DNA of 37,411 nucleotides from contig JAFEGE010000005.1 of the NCBI GenBank assembly GCA_018240105.1, forward strand, positions 85,189-122,599, read 5' to 3'. Positions 23,408 to 32,710 of the stretch are shown in pieces. Within the stretch, counting starts at the first letter, position 1, and every line of letters begins with the position of its first letter. A program made the translations under genes and the position numbers. The notes beneath the pieces are model-generated. The model had not been told where the DNA came from and ran no database searches. It saw only the letters and a program-made list of their open reading frames with translations. The stretch is from Verrucomicrobiota bacterium. GTDB taxonomy: Bacteria > Chlamydiota > Chlamydiia > Chlamydiales > 2-12-FULL-49-11.

Positions 23408-24081
23408 ACAGCCACATTTCTTAATTCGTTATAGTGAGCTACAGCTTTCCTGCGATCTTTTTGACGAAAGTAGTCGCTTCCCATCACAAGGCGGGTAGCT
23501 CCTTTCTCAACACACTTTTTACCGGTCTCGTAAGTGATGCCGCCATCGACTTGGATAGCAAAAGAGAGTTTGTGCTGGCGTGCCAGCTTATGCAGCCTTT
23601 CGACTTTCGTGAGCATTTTCGGTAAAAACGCTTGTCCCCCAAAGCCTGGTTCTACGGTCATTACAAGAACCTTGTCCACAAGGGGAAGATAAGGCAGTAA
23701 AATCTCCTCTGAGGTCTCCGGTCTAATAGCGATCCCAGGCGAGCGGTTACACGTACGGATATATTGGATCGTATGCTCTACTTCTTCGGTTGCCTCTAAA
23801 TGAAATGTGATTTCATCTGCACCGGCTTTAACAAAATTTTCAATATAACGATCTGGATTATAGATCATTAGATGGACATCTAATATGGCTTGTGGGACAG
23901 CAAGTTTAACAGCTGCGACCATATCAGGTCCCATCGTCAAATTCGGAACAAAATGGCCATCCATTACATCTAGATGCAAGATCTCGGAGCCAGCCGCAAC
24001 ACAAAGCTCTGCTTCTTCGGCAAAACGACCCCAATCTGCCGCTATAAGCGAGGGTTCGCACTGGATAAGATGTCTCTTCAT
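23404..24081 (-). CDS. rpe: Ribulose-phosphate 3-epimerase
   Basis: Rpe interconverts ribulose-5-phosphate and xylulose-5-phosphate in the pentose phosphate pathway. TIM-barrel motifs are present: the N-terminal EPSLIAADWGRF, HLDVMDGHFVPNLTMGP (H36, D38), DVHLMI, TVEPGFGGQAFLP and AIQVDGGI. It has normal length (225 residues). It is the first gene of the seven-gene operon. The 79 bases upstream to the next gene contain TATTAT/TATGAT boxes but no convincing -35, and no strong ribosome site. Confidence 0.96.
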   Translation of the reverse strand: MKRHLIQCEPSLIAADWGRFAEEAELCVAAGSEILHLDVMDGHFVPNLTMGPDMVAAVKLAVPQAILDVHLMIYNPDRYIENFVKAGADEITFHLEATEEVEHTIQYIRTCNRSPGIAIRPETSEEILLPYLPLVDKVLVMTVEPGFGGQAFLPKMLTKVERLHKLARQHKLSFAIQVDGGITYETGKKCVEKGATRLVMGSDYFRQKDRRKAVAHYNELRNVAV

Positions 24082-24160
24082 TTTTTGGTTACACTTTGGC
24101 TTGTAACGACTATCCTATCATAATATTAAGTTGTCCGTCGACTTATATATGGAGAGAGGT

Positions 24161-24520
24161 TTAAAAAGATTTTCTTACAACACGCATGGCACGGACAACA
24201 CTGCCTCTATAGTGCATACGATAAGGCCATTTTGAATCGCCAGAGATCTTCTCTACCCAGGCCTCTTCATTCGGCCACTCCCAGGCCCCAACCTCTTTTA
24301 CGTCTTCGGGGGCTATGAGAAATGTCTCTTTATCATAAAGTTCTACATAATAATAGAGGCTACCATACCAGGTATGATTACCGTAATGGCGAGCAGCACC
24401 GCCATCCCAATACTTTCTCCCACAATCTTTAACCGATTGGGTCGAACAGGCTGATAGAAGAAGGGCTAAAGGTATATAAAGATATTTTCTCACACCCTCT
24501 TTTATGAATAAAAATTTCAT
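24161..24520 (-). CDS. Small lipoprotein, unknown function
   Basis: The 119-residue protein has a lipoprotein signal peptide ending in LALLLSAC (Cys25), with basic residues before the hydrophobic core. The mature part is rich in Trp and Tyr (YWDGGAARHYGNHTWYG, YYYVELYDKE, EWPNEEAW) and may be a compact beta domain. I know no family for it. No strong ribosome site is seen. It lies just upstream of rpe on the same strand, 79 nt away. Confidence 0.65.
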   Translation of the reverse strand: MKFLFIKEGVRKYLYIPLALLLSACSTQSVKDCGRKYWDGGAARHYGNHTWYGSLYYYVELYDKETFLIAPEDVKEVGAWEWPNEEAWVEKISGDSKWPYRMHYRGSVVRAMRVVRKSF

Positions 24521-24546
24521 ATAGGCAACTAATTTCTTAATTCTTT

Positions 24547-24579
24547 TAATGCAAGCAATTTAAGTAATTCATTGCATTA
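24547..24579. promoter_or_regulatory. Palindromic site before the DUF892 gene
   Basis: TAATGCAA (24547-24554) and TTGCATTA (24572-24579) are perfect inverted halves, 17 nt apart, in the divergent spacer between the lipoprotein gene and the DUF892 gene. GCAATT and AATTC inside add partial symmetry. It could be an operator or a weak hairpin. Confidence 0.35.
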
Positions 24580-24622
24580 ATACCTCAGATTTAGAAGATG
24601 AATAGCAACAAGGGAGGCGCTT

Positions 24623-25258
24623 ATGAACCATTTTCATAAACTGTTTGAGAATCAATTAAGAGAGATCTACCATACAGAGGTTCTTTTAGAACAGACTCTA
24701 CCGGAAGTGCTTAAGACCGTAAAAAACACACATTTAAAAGAGGTCTTATTAAACCACTATCGTGAGATCAAAGACGAAATCAACCGCCTCCACAAAATTT
24801 CTAACGAATGGCGAAGCCTTACAGGCCATAGTTTACACGGCCCCCAAGGAGGTCACGAGAAAACCTCTCTCTTCCCAGGAATTACGAGTGAGGGCTATGA
24901 CCACTCCGAAGGCCGTACAGCTGATAGCAAGCACACCTACAGCGACCGAAGTTTTTTTACGGGAGGAGGCTCGCATGCTCTCAAGGGCTTTATCCAAGAT
25001 TTAAAGGAGATGGCTCATCAAGGCTATCAAGGTGAGGCGCATGATGTTGCTGTGATTGCTCTTATGCAAAGAGTCGAACACCAAGAGATCGTTCTTTACG
25101 GCACTTTAAAAGCCCTCGCTCGCCACTTAAACTATAAGGAGATCGCAAAACTCCTTCACGAATCTTCTAAAGAAGAGGGTCGTGCCGACAAGCGCCTCAC
25201 AGAGATTGCAGAGGATATGATGCGAGAAGCAGCCTCCTTGAAGCGCCGCGCTAGCTAA
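24623..25258 (+). CDS. DUF892 (YciE/YciF-type) ferritin-like protein with an inserted loop
   Basis: The DUF892 four-helix bundle pattern is visible: FENQLREIYHTEVLLEQTLP, a second helix ending in HYREIKDEINRL, then ALMQRVEHQEIVLYGTLKA and EEGRADKRLTEIAEDM. The Glu and His residues of the E..H pairs (for example VEHQE) could bind iron as in ferritin-like folds. Residues about 68-118 form a Gly/His/Ser-rich insertion (LHGPQGGHEK, RTADSKHTYSDRSFF) longer than I know for the family. GGAGG lies six bases before the ATG. Members of the family are often stress-induced in other bacteria; the role here is unknown. Confidence 0.82.
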   Translation: MNHFHKLFENQLREIYHTEVLLEQTLPEVLKTVKNTHLKEVLLNHYREIKDEINRLHKISNEWRSLTGHSLHGPQGGHEKTSLFPGITSEGYDHSEGRTADSKHTYSDRSFFTGGGSHALKGFIQDLKEMAHQGYQGEAHDVAVIALMQRVEHQEIVLYGTLKALARHLNYKEIAKLLHESSKEEGRADKRLTEIAEDMMREAASLKRRAS

Positions 25259-25261
25259 AGT

Positions 25262-25287
25262 TTGGCGGCTAAGAGGTCCCCCGCCAA
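25262..25287. terminator. Hairpin between convergent genes
   Basis: TTGGCGG (25262-25268) pairs with CCGCCAA (25281-25287), 7 bp with a 12-nt loop, between the DUF892 stop and the end of the convergent 523-residue gene. No good T run follows on either strand, so it may be a weak or factor-assisted terminator. Confidence 0.45.
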
Positions 25288-25301
25288 GGCTCACACAACA
25301 A

Positions 25302-26873
25302 CTACCTCTTTTTTTTAGCGGGCGGTTTAGGCTTTGGAAGGGGTATAGGTATTGGCGGTGGCTCAGGAGGCGCATATTTAGCTGCGATTGCAGCTGCTAT
25401 AGGGCCATCTCTTCTCACATAAATGCCACAGTCGGTATAATCATAATCCCTATAACTGACTAACGGGGGATAAAGTTTTCCCGGCCCAAAGTCCGAAGCG
25501 GTAGAGGCTTTGACTACAATACCTGGGCCCGGTTCCAGAAAAGACCACTCTCCTTTAGGGACACGTATTAAGGGACTCTTATCACCTGCAAAAAAATCAT
25601 AAAAAACCTTTTCTGGAGACGGCTTACCACTACGTGCATGTGTAAAAAAAGGCGCTCCTGTCAGAACAATAACCTGCGCCTTTCCTTGCTTAATTTTTTC
25701 TACAGTATCTAAAGCAGATTTCATATCTCTCTCAGGCGCTGCCATAAGAAACACATCCCTTGCCTGTACCTCTGTATAGCAAAAACTGTGTTCCGCTTTG
25801 AAAATAGGCCACTTTGAAGGGCCTGGAGCGATATCAAGGAGAACAGGAACCGCTTTTTTATCATCATCTTTTGAAGAAGCCTCTACGACCTCCTCTTCAG
25901 CAGCCGCTTTAGCAACCAAATCCTCCGCCTCATAGCTTTTTGAAACAGGTCTCGGAGGGAGAAGCGTGGACCCTTTCCATACAGCCTTTTCTTTTGCTTT
26001 TTTCTGAGCATCTAGTCTTTCTCTCTCCTCTTGAAAAAATGCGTTTCCCTTTTCTACAGTCTCTCCTGTCTCAAGAACGAGAACGGCTGCATGATCGGCC
26101 TCACCTTGCAGAAGAGTCCCAAGACAGGCATGGACGCCTCCTTTCCATTCTATAAACCGTAGATCACGGAACTCTGCTTCACTCAAATATCTACGGCAAA
26201 ACCCTACAACCATATTTGGAAAATATTTACTCGGTAAGACAGCGTTTCTCGTAGCAACCCGAAGGTCTTGGCGAGTATATAGTAAATCAGTTGCCCCTGG
26301 ATAGGCCTGCAAATTCATGTTAACTCTATCCTCAGGGTTTCTTAATACTTGTAATGTCTCATCGCCTAATAATAGTCCTAGGGGGACTATAACCCTTGCA
26401 AGAATGCTTGCACAGCCTACAGCCTCAGCTTCTACTGAAAAACGACCTGGTGTATTTAGAACTCTCCAGCCCCCTTTCAGTATCTCTATAGCCGGGGTAA
26501 ATATCGCTGTAATCCGAAGAGCGAGTCCTTCAAGTAAAGCAACATCCTCGCTGGTTGGTTTTGGTATTTCTGGCTCTCCCTCTCTTTCCCTGGGTTTTAA
26601 TACAGTTTCAATGTCAGGCAATACATCTCTTAAGTGCTCAGATGTCTCGATAAGTACGACGCGCCTTGGCCCAAGCACCCTTTCAGAAAACGATACTCCT
26701 ACAGACGCCATAGATTGGCATATTTTTGTTGCGACGTGTAGAAAGCCTGAAATAAGCTTAACATGGTGTAGCCAAGGAAGATCATCTCTTCTTGTAAATA
26801 TAGCTTGGACACTTACAATAGGAGACGCTCCTAAAGGCGTTCTTGTAGCCGGATGGCCTACAGCACTTACCAT
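25302..26873 (-). CDS. Large hypothetical protein, proline/lysine tail
   Basis: I do not recognise this 523-residue protein. It has no Sec signal. Two moderately hydrophobic stretches occur (about 110-130 and 152-172, ILARVIVPLGLLLG). Residues about 285-345 are highly charged and Ala/Glu/Lys-rich, probably a flexible linker. The C-terminal part (350-500) has mixed alpha/beta character with IVLTGAPFF and GIYVRRDGPIAA. The end is a PPEPPPIPIPLPKPKPP tail with terminal lysines. GAGG sits five bases before the ATG. The overall composition resembles chlamydial secreted proteins, which is weak evidence. Confidence 0.65.
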   Translation of the reverse strand: MVSAVGHPATRTPLGASPIVSVQAIFTRRDDLPWLHHVKLISGFLHVATKICQSMASVGVSFSERVLGPRRVVLIETSEHLRDVLPDIETVLKPREREGEPEIPKPTSEDVALLEGLALRITAIFTPAIEILKGGWRVLNTPGRFSVEAEAVGCASILARVIVPLGLLLGDETLQVLRNPEDRVNMNLQAYPGATDLLYTRQDLRVATRNAVLPSKYFPNMVVGFCRRYLSEAEFRDLRFIEWKGGVHACLGTLLQGEADHAAVLVLETGETVEKGNAFFQEERERLDAQKKAKEKAVWKGSTLLPPRPVSKSYEAEDLVAKAAAEEEVVEASSKDDDKKAVPVLLDIAPGPSKWPIFKAEHSFCYTEVQARDVFLMAAPERDMKSALDTVEKIKQGKAQVIVLTGAPFFTHARSGKPSPEKVFYDFFAGDKSPLIRVPKGEWSFLEPGPGIVVKASTASDFGPGKLYPPLVSYRDYDYTDCGIYVRRDGPIAAAIAAKYAPPEPPPIPIPLPKPKPPAKKKR

Positions 26874-26909
26874 ATTTACCTCTTTTTTTTGATAAAGGCG
26901 AAGAGGCTA

Positions 26910-28679
26910 TCACAAAGAAGAGATTTTTGTCTCGCGGGAAGCGTAAAGCTCTTCTTTCAATTTCTCTAAAAAAAGCTCTCGCTCTATTGAAGATTCAGAA
27001 AAGAATAAGTACCCGAGATAAAAAGCGCCTTGTATCGGAAAGGATAATCTAACCAGCTGACCGCTTGGTATACGCATCTTATGGATCGCTTTATAACAAG
27101 CATTCCCTCTACGAGGGTCAGAGAATTTCATACAGACACAAAGCGCATGGCGATCAATTTTTTCTCGATAAATACTCTTACCTTCAAAGACATCTAGAAA
27201 GGTTTGATAGAGGTTTTTAAGATCGCTTTTTTTGACGATAAGCCTTGTTTCAGCAGGATAGATGGCATGAAAAAAGCTCTCTGCGATAAAGCTATGGCTT
27301 TTACCGATTAACTGCTTAAACTCTTCGAGTGCCTCCATCTGCCTTGCAATCATTCCCCCATTGTAGTCACGTAAGGGCCCTAGAATATCAGTAAGATGCT
27401 TTACCACCTTTTGCCTTGCCTTATAAAGATCAACGGCAGAATCCTCTCTTAGAAAGGGGGTATTAGAAAGATGGAGGCGTAAAACACCAGCCTCTTTTGG
27501 AATTTTCTTCTCCACATAGCCAATGACTCTTGTCTTTTCAACCTCTCTTGGGAAGAGTTTATCGAGAGGCTTTGCCTCAGAAAGAAGGGGGCGTACAATA
27601 ACTACCGTAAAAAAGAGCTCCTTATCACTTTGCTCATCAAAGAGGATGACGATCTGGGGTAAATCCGTTTCTGCGTGGATTTGCCCGCCAAGAGTCACTA
27701 CATATTTCATCACCTCCTCTTCATTGCGAGGCATAAAGATTGGCCTTACTAAACTTTCAATGCAGCCTTGTAAATGGCTTTGAAGTACTTTTTTCAAAAA
27801 TTGGATCTCTTTTCTCGAGATCGGCTCTTCCCCCTCTTTTTCCATCTCGACATAGAGAAGATAAAGAGAGCCTTCATGATGTTGAAAAAGAGAGTTTTTT
27901 ATAAGGCGCATCCGTGGTGAGGCTCTTTGGATGATTTTAAGAAAACGTTTTCTTTCAAAGACTTCATTTTCTTTTATAAAATTTAAAGCGATGAAAAAGC
28001 CGAGGGTCTCTTTACTACCAAAAAGCGTCTCCAAAGAGACTCTTATTAGTTTAAAAAAGAGATGCCGCTTATTTTTAGCTTTTTCGACAGCCCGGGAGAG
28101 CGCCCCTAAAAAAATGTAGCTAAGAGCGCCAATTTTTAAAAGCGTCCGCGGTGACCGCTCCTCTTTATACGCCTCCTTAGCTTGCAGCAGAAGCTTTTGC
28201 ATCCAATCATACAGATCGAAATCAAAAAATTTTCCATAGCGCCGTAAAAGCGTTGGAATTCTCTCTTGGACTTGTAAAGTCTTTTCTTCACAAGTAAAGC
28301 TTTTACCTTCGAGGAGCCTTTTAGCGTGGTATATAGAGCGAATCCCCAAAACCATCTCACGCTCTAAGACAGGAAAATGAGAGAGAAACGTTTCAAGATC
28401 TGTTTTTGTTTCAAAAGAGAGGCTTCCATAAAAAAGAAGAGCCTCTTTATGTTTAGTATAAAAAAGAGAGTGCAGTTCACGGCCAAAAATTTCTTGTAAA
28501 AAGCGCGGTAGATCGCTTCGATAGGGCGCTATAATAAGGAGAGTTAAAGTACCTGGAAAAGAGGAGGGCGGCTTTAACTGAAAAAGCGGAAGCTCACCTA
28601 TCTCCTCACACTTCTTTCTAGCAAAGGCTTCTAACTCTTCAGAGGGAAAAACTGTGATTTCCTTCACATACCTCCTCAT
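26910..28679 (-). CDS. Large hypothetical protein following the aspartokinase
   Basis: The 589-residue protein is unknown to me. It is soluble, has no signal peptide, and is rich in charged helices (RRYGKFFDFDLYDWMQKLL) with one semi-hydrophobic segment at about 187-199 (IGALSYIFLGALS). The central part contains VVTLGGQIHAETDLPQIVIL and LLYVEMEKEGEEP, which look like strands of an alpha/beta fold. Its start overlaps the 3' end of the aspartokinase gene by 41 bases, so the two are one transcription unit. Codon use matches the neighbours. No catalytic motif is visible. Confidence 0.65.
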   Translation of the reverse strand: MRRYVKEITVFPSEELEAFARKKCEEIGELPLFQLKPPSSFPGTLTLLIIAPYRSDLPRFLQEIFGRELHSLFYTKHKEALLFYGSLSFETKTDLETFLSHFPVLEREMVLGIRSIYHAKRLLEGKSFTCEEKTLQVQERIPTLLRRYGKFFDFDLYDWMQKLLLQAKEAYKEERSPRTLLKIGALSYIFLGALSRAVEKAKNKRHLFFKLIRVSLETLFGSKETLGFFIALNFIKENEVFERKRFLKIIQRASPRMRLIKNSLFQHHEGSLYLLYVEMEKEGEEPISRKEIQFLKKVLQSHLQGCIESLVRPIFMPRNEEEVMKYVVTLGGQIHAETDLPQIVILFDEQSDKELFFTVVIVRPLLSEAKPLDKLFPREVEKTRVIGYVEKKIPKEAGVLRLHLSNTPFLREDSAVDLYKARQKVVKHLTDILGPLRDYNGGMIARQMEALEEFKQLIGKSHSFIAESFFHAIYPAETRLIVKKSDLKNLYQTFLDVFEGKSIYREKIDRHALCVCMKFSDPRRGNACYKAIHKMRIPSGQLVRLSFPIQGAFYLGYLFFSESSIERELFLEKLKEELYASRETKISSL

Positions 28680-29442
28680 AATAAGGGACCAAAGATCTCT
28701 CTATCGTCTCATCTACAACTATACTTCCCTCTCCCTCTTCTTGAAAAGAGTGGACATGAAGCAAGAGGCCATTTTTTTCGGCAAGTCTTACAGCCCTGGG
28801 GTGTAAAACTTTTCTCTCGCTTTTCTCAATAACTGTAAGGGCTTTTTGATAATTTATTTTTGAAAGCTTCTCTGCCGATGGATCAAGCTTAGGATCACTT
28901 TCAAAAATCCCTGGTACGTCTTTATAAAATTCCACTCTTTCAGCTTTAAGAGCAATAGCGAGGGCAACTGCCGTTGTATCAGAGCCCCCCCTGCCTAAAG
29001 TTGTGATGTCCCCTTTCTCACTAACACCTTGAAAACCGGCAACGATCACAATTTTACCGAGGTTTAGAGCCTCTAAAAGACGTCTTGGTCGAACCGCAAT
29101 AATCTTAGCATCCGTATGGGTTTGACAAGTAATGATCCCAGCTTGGCTGCCAGTAAAACTTATCGCTTCACAACCGCTATCTGCAAATACCATAGCTAAA
29201 AGAGCCATGCTGATACGCTCACCTGCTGAAATGAGCATATCTTGCTCTCGTTTGGGCGGATTATCGCTAATTTTCTTGCACAATCCTAAAAGACGATCTG
29301 TCATATCGCCCATCGCGCTTACCACAACAATGAGCTTAGAAAATTTTTTAGAGCGCTCTTCAACAACCTTAGCCGCTCTTATAAAACCCTCTAGGTTTTT
29401 TAAAGCCGCCCCACCAAATTTTACTACTAATAAATCTTGCAT
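28639..29442 (-). CDS. lysC: Aspartate kinase catalytic domain, no ACT domains
   Basis: Aspartokinase phosphorylates aspartate in the lysine/diaminopimelate pathway. The amino-acid-kinase core is complete: LVVKFGGAALKNLEG, VVVSAMGDMTDRLL, ISAGERISMALLA, GRGGSDTTAVALA and DVPGIFESDPK. At 267 residues it ends where the two C-terminal ACT domains of typical enzymes (over 400 residues) would begin, so lysine or threonine feedback control by ACT is absent. I start at ATG 29442; a TTG two codons upstream is also in frame. A TATAAT box at 29454-29459 would start transcription only a few bases before the ATG, giving a nearly leaderless mRNA. The family is clear; alternatives within it (uridylate or glutamate kinase) fit less well. 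Confidence 0.82.
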   Translation of the reverse strand: MQDLLVVKFGGAALKNLEGFIRAAKVVEERSKKFSKLIVVVSAMGDMTDRLLGLCKKISDNPPKREQDMLISAGERISMALLAMVFADSGCEAISFTGSQAGIITCQTHTDAKIIAVRPRRLLEALNLGKIVIVAGFQGVSEKGDITTLGRGGSDTTAVALAIALKAERVEFYKDVPGIFESDPKLDPSAEKLSKINYQKALTVIEKSERKVLHPRAVRLAEKNGLLLHVHSFQEEGEGSIVVDETIERSLVPYYEEVCEGNHSFSL

Positions 29443-29563
29443 AAACAATTGTATTATATATGCCTTTCCTTTGAAAGATACCGTTTTTTATGATCTTAGA
29501 CAGGTATAACTCGAAATTTTTAGGAATGTAAAATTTTAATTAGACGGCTAGATTTTTCTCGCC

Positions 29564-29593
29564 TTGCTTTTATTTTTTAAACTTTGCTACACT
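29564..29593 (+). promoter_or_regulatory. Promoter of the rpsA operon
   Basis: TTGCTT (29564-29569), an 18-nt spacer and TACACT (29588-29593) put the start near 29600, about 33 nt before the rpsA ATG. GGAG at 29618-29621 is 11 bases before the ATG. Confidence 0.5.
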
Positions 29594-29632
29594 CTCTTGC
29601 ACTAACAATTACTATATGGAGAAACCTTTAAC

Positions 29633-31387
29633 ATGTCTAACCAAAGCGCCGCTAAGGAAAGCAAAATCATTGATGAAGAAAACTACAGTTCTAAAGATAT
29701 CGCAGAGTTCCATAAACTCTTGGATGAACGAGAAAAACAAGCGCGTGTAGGTACTATCAACTCTCTTACCATTGGTGAGATCCTTAAAGGCACTATTGTC
29801 GAAGTGACAAAAGACTTTGTCGTGGTCGATGTAGGCCTTAAATCAGAAGGACTCATCCCGATGGGTGAATTTCCTGATCCAAATGAAATCTCTCTTGGCC
29901 GAGAAATCGAAGTTTACCTAGACGAAGCAGAAGCTGACAACGGTCAGATTGCTCTATCTAGAGAGAAAGCTAGAAAAGAGCGCCAGTGGGAATACATTGT
30001 TAAGCATTGTGAAGAGGGCTCAATCATTAAAGGACACGTTCTACGTAAAGTTAAGGGCGGTCTTATGGTTGATATCGGCGGTATGGATGCCTTCCTTCCA
30101 GGCTCACAGATTGACAATAAGCGCATCAAGAGCATCGATGAATACATCGGTAAGACTTTCGATGTAAAAATTCTTAAAATTAACCTAGAGCGTAAAAACA
30201 TCGTTGTGTCAAGACGCGAAATCTTAGAAGATGAGCGTGTCTTTAAAAAGGCAGAGCTCCTTGAAGATATCCGTATCGGCGACATCCGTAAAGGCGTTGT
30301 TAAAAATATCACGGATTTCGGTGTTTTCTTAGATCTAGATGGTATCGATGGCTTACTCCACATTACAGACATGACTTGGAAGCGTATTAAGCACCCAAGC
30401 GAACTTGTTGGCATGGGCGATGAGCTAGAAGTGATGATCCTTCATATCGACAAAGACAAAGGCAGAGTTGCTCTCGGCTTAAAACAAAAAGATTCTAATC
30501 CTTGGGATGAGATTGAGAAGAAATATCCGCCTGGAACACGCGTTCGCGGTAAGATCGTTAACCTTGTAGCTTATGGCGCCTTTATCGAGCTTGAGCCTGG
30601 TATCGAAGGTCTTATCCACGTCTCTGAAATGTCATGGGTGAAAAACGTGACAGACCCGAGCCAAATCGTCTCCAAAGGTGATGATGTAGAAGCGATTGTT
30701 CTCTCTATACAAAAAGATGAGGGGAAAATTTCTCTTGGCATCAAGCAGATGGAAAGAAATCCATGGGAAACTGTCGATGAAAAATACCCAGAAGGCAAGA
30801 AAGTCGTTGTAGAGATTCGTAACCTTACTAACTATGGCGCTTTCGTAGAGCTAGAGCCTGGTGTTGACGGTCTTATCCACATTTCAGACTTAAGCTGGAT
30901 TAAGAAAGTCTCTCACCCTTCAGAAGTCCTTAAAAAAGGCGATAAAGTAGAGGCTGTTATCTTATCCGTTGATAAAGAGAGCAAGAAGATTACTCTTGGC
31001 GTCAAACAGCTAACAGACAACCCTTGGGATACTATTGAAAAAACTATGCCTGTAGGCAGTATCGTAAGCGGTGTTGTAACAAAAATTACAGCTTTCGGCG
31101 CTTTTATCGAACTTGATAACGGCATTGAAGGTCTTGTTCATGTTTCTGAACTCTCCGACCAAGCTTTTGGCAAGGTAGAAGATGTTGTAACAATCGGTGG
31201 CGAAGTACAAGCTAAGGTCTTAAAAATTGACAGAGAACACAAACGCGTCTCTCTCTCAATCAAAGAGTTCTTAGTAGAAAAAAACCATTTAGACCGCGAT
31301 GATATCTATGTTGGATCTTATAGTGGTGGAAAAGAGGATACTGATGCCTCTAAAGCTTCCAAAGAATCTAAAAAGAAGAAGAAATAG
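29633..31387 (+). CDS. rpsA: 30S ribosomal protein S1
   Basis: S1 binds mRNA and helps the 30S subunit start translation. The 584-residue protein has six S1 (OB-fold) repeats between about residues 45 and 545. The last four share the block G-A-F-(V/I)-E-L-x-x-G-(I/V)-(E/D)-G-L-(I/V)-H-(V/I)-S, and NPWD/NPWE elements lie between repeats. A lysine-rich tail follows. It is the first gene of the operon, with nusA 22 bases downstream. Confidence 0.97.
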   Translation: MSNQSAAKESKIIDEENYSSKDIAEFHKLLDEREKQARVGTINSLTIGEILKGTIVEVTKDFVVVDVGLKSEGLIPMGEFPDPNEISLGREIEVYLDEAEADNGQIALSREKARKERQWEYIVKHCEEGSIIKGHVLRKVKGGLMVDIGGMDAFLPGSQIDNKRIKSIDEYIGKTFDVKILKINLERKNIVVSRREILEDERVFKKAELLEDIRIGDIRKGVVKNITDFGVFLDLDGIDGLLHITDMTWKRIKHPSELVGMGDELEVMILHIDKDKGRVALGLKQKDSNPWDEIEKKYPPGTRVRGKIVNLVAYGAFIELEPGIEGLIHVSEMSWVKNVTDPSQIVSKGDDVEAIVLSIQKDEGKISLGIKQMERNPWETVDEKYPEGKKVVVEIRNLTNYGAFVELEPGVDGLIHISDLSWIKKVSHPSEVLKKGDKVEAVILSVDKESKKITLGVKQLTDNPWDTIEKTMPVGSIVSGVVTKITAFGAFIELDNGIEGLVHVSELSDQAFGKVEDVVTIGGEVQAKVLKIDREHKRVSLSIKEFLVEKNHLDRDDIYVGSYSGGKEDTDASKASKESKKKKK

Positions 31388-31409
31388 AGCCCCGGGGTAG
31401 TAGGTTATA

Positions 31410-32705
31410 ATGAATAAAGATCTTATTGCGATTTTTGAATATCTTGAGAGAGAAAAAGGCATCAAGCGCGATCTCGTCGTCAAAGCTATTGAGGAAGCTC
31501 TTATAGCAGCTGGACGAAAAGGTACGCAATGGATGAACAATATCCAAGTCAAGATAGATGCTAAGACCGGAAATATTTCGACTGTTGCCGAAAAAGAGAT
31601 TGTAGAGGAAGTAGAGTACCCTGCTGAAGAGATTCTCTTAGAAGAGGCACGCCTTCTAGATCCAAACTGCCAAGTAGGCGATTGGATCGATGTCGATGTA
31701 CAGCCAGCAGATTTTGGTAGAATCGCAGCGCAAGTAGCACGTCAAATGATCTCTCAAAAGCTTAAAGGAGCTGAGAGAGATGTGATCTATGAAGAGTACC
31801 GCCATCGTATAGGAGAGCTTATCTCTGGTACTGTGCGCCGTATTACAAAAGGTCATACGCTTATCATTGATCTTGGCAAAGTCGAAGGGATTTTACCTGG
31901 TAGATTTTATCCTAAAACTGAAAAATACCATGTCGGAGAAAAAGTACTCGCTCTTCTACAAGATGTGCAAGATACAGAAAATGGTGGCGCTGAGGTAATC
32001 TTATCTCGCTCTCATCCAGAGTTTGTCTCTGCTCTCTTTGCACAAGAAGTGCCAGAGATCCATGATGGTACTATTCAGATCAAAAAGATTGTACGTGATG
32101 CTGGCTTTAGAACAAAGATGGCTGTATCCTCTACCGATCTTAAAGTAGATCCTGTAGGCGCTTGTGTGGGTGTACGTGGTAGCCGCGTAAAGAATATCAT
32201 TCGCGAACTAAACAATGAAAAAATTGACGTTATCCCTTACTCTGCAGATCCGTTTGTCCTCTTAAAGAGCTCTTTTTCTCCATCCGAAATTCATAAAGCT
32301 GATTTCGATGAAGAAGAGAACACAATTAGCCTCATTATTGCTGATGAAGATTATCCATCTATCCTTGGCAAAAAAGGAAACAACGTTCGCCTCACCTCTG
32401 AACTTGTAGGTGTACGCGTTGAAGTACATAAGATGAGCGAGCACCAAAAAGAGCTTACTATCTTACGTAGACAAATTGCGCTTTCAGAAGATCCTGAACT
32501 TGATAAGCCTTTAGAAAAAATCAATGATGTTAACCAACTCGTTGTTGATACTATTGTCTCTTCGGGTCTAGATACGCCTCGTAAATTATTAAAAACTGCT
32601 CCGCAAGAAGTTGCAAAACTTGCAGATATCAGTCTAGAGATGGCTGATAAACTCTTAGAGCAGGTAAAAAACCAATTTGCACATAAACTCGATCAAGGTA
32701 TTTAA
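31410..32705 (+). CDS. nusA: Transcription termination/antitermination factor NusA
   Basis: NusA binds RNA polymerase and modulates pausing and termination. The 431-residue protein has the N-terminal polymerase-binding domain (LIAAGRKGTQWMNNIQVKID), an S1 domain (about 133-200), two KH domains (DPVGACVGVRGSRVKNI, then LIIADEDYPSILGKKGNNVRL), and a short helical C-terminal segment after about 365. The size agrees with chlamydial NusA. Five bases separate it from the infB start codon. Confidence 0.96.
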   Translation: MNKDLIAIFEYLEREKGIKRDLVVKAIEEALIAAGRKGTQWMNNIQVKIDAKTGNISTVAEKEIVEEVEYPAEEILLEEARLLDPNCQVGDWIDVDVQPADFGRIAAQVARQMISQKLKGAERDVIYEEYRHRIGELISGTVRRITKGHTLIIDLGKVEGILPGRFYPKTEKYHVGEKVLALLQDVQDTENGGAEVILSRSHPEFVSALFAQEVPEIHDGTIQIKKIVRDAGFRTKMAVSSTDLKVDPVGACVGVRGSRVKNIIRELNNEKIDVIPYSADPFVLLKSSFSPSEIHKADFDEEENTISLIIADEDYPSILGKKGNNVRLTSELVGVRVEVHKMSEHQKELTILRRQIALSEDPELDKPLEKINDVNQLVVDTIVSSGLDTPRKLLKTAPQEVAKLADISLEMADKLLEQVKNQFAHKLDQGI

Positions 32706-32710
32706 AACGT

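Noticed and set aside
28639-28679. Frameshift joining aspartokinase to the 589-residue protein as one broken gene
   Set aside because: The downstream frame starts with its own ATG and shows no ACT-like sequence, so overlapping separate genes explain it better.
29944-30414. Minus-strand 156-codon frame opposite rpsA
   Set aside because: The opposite strand encodes well-conserved S1 repeats; no ribosome site or family match on this strand.
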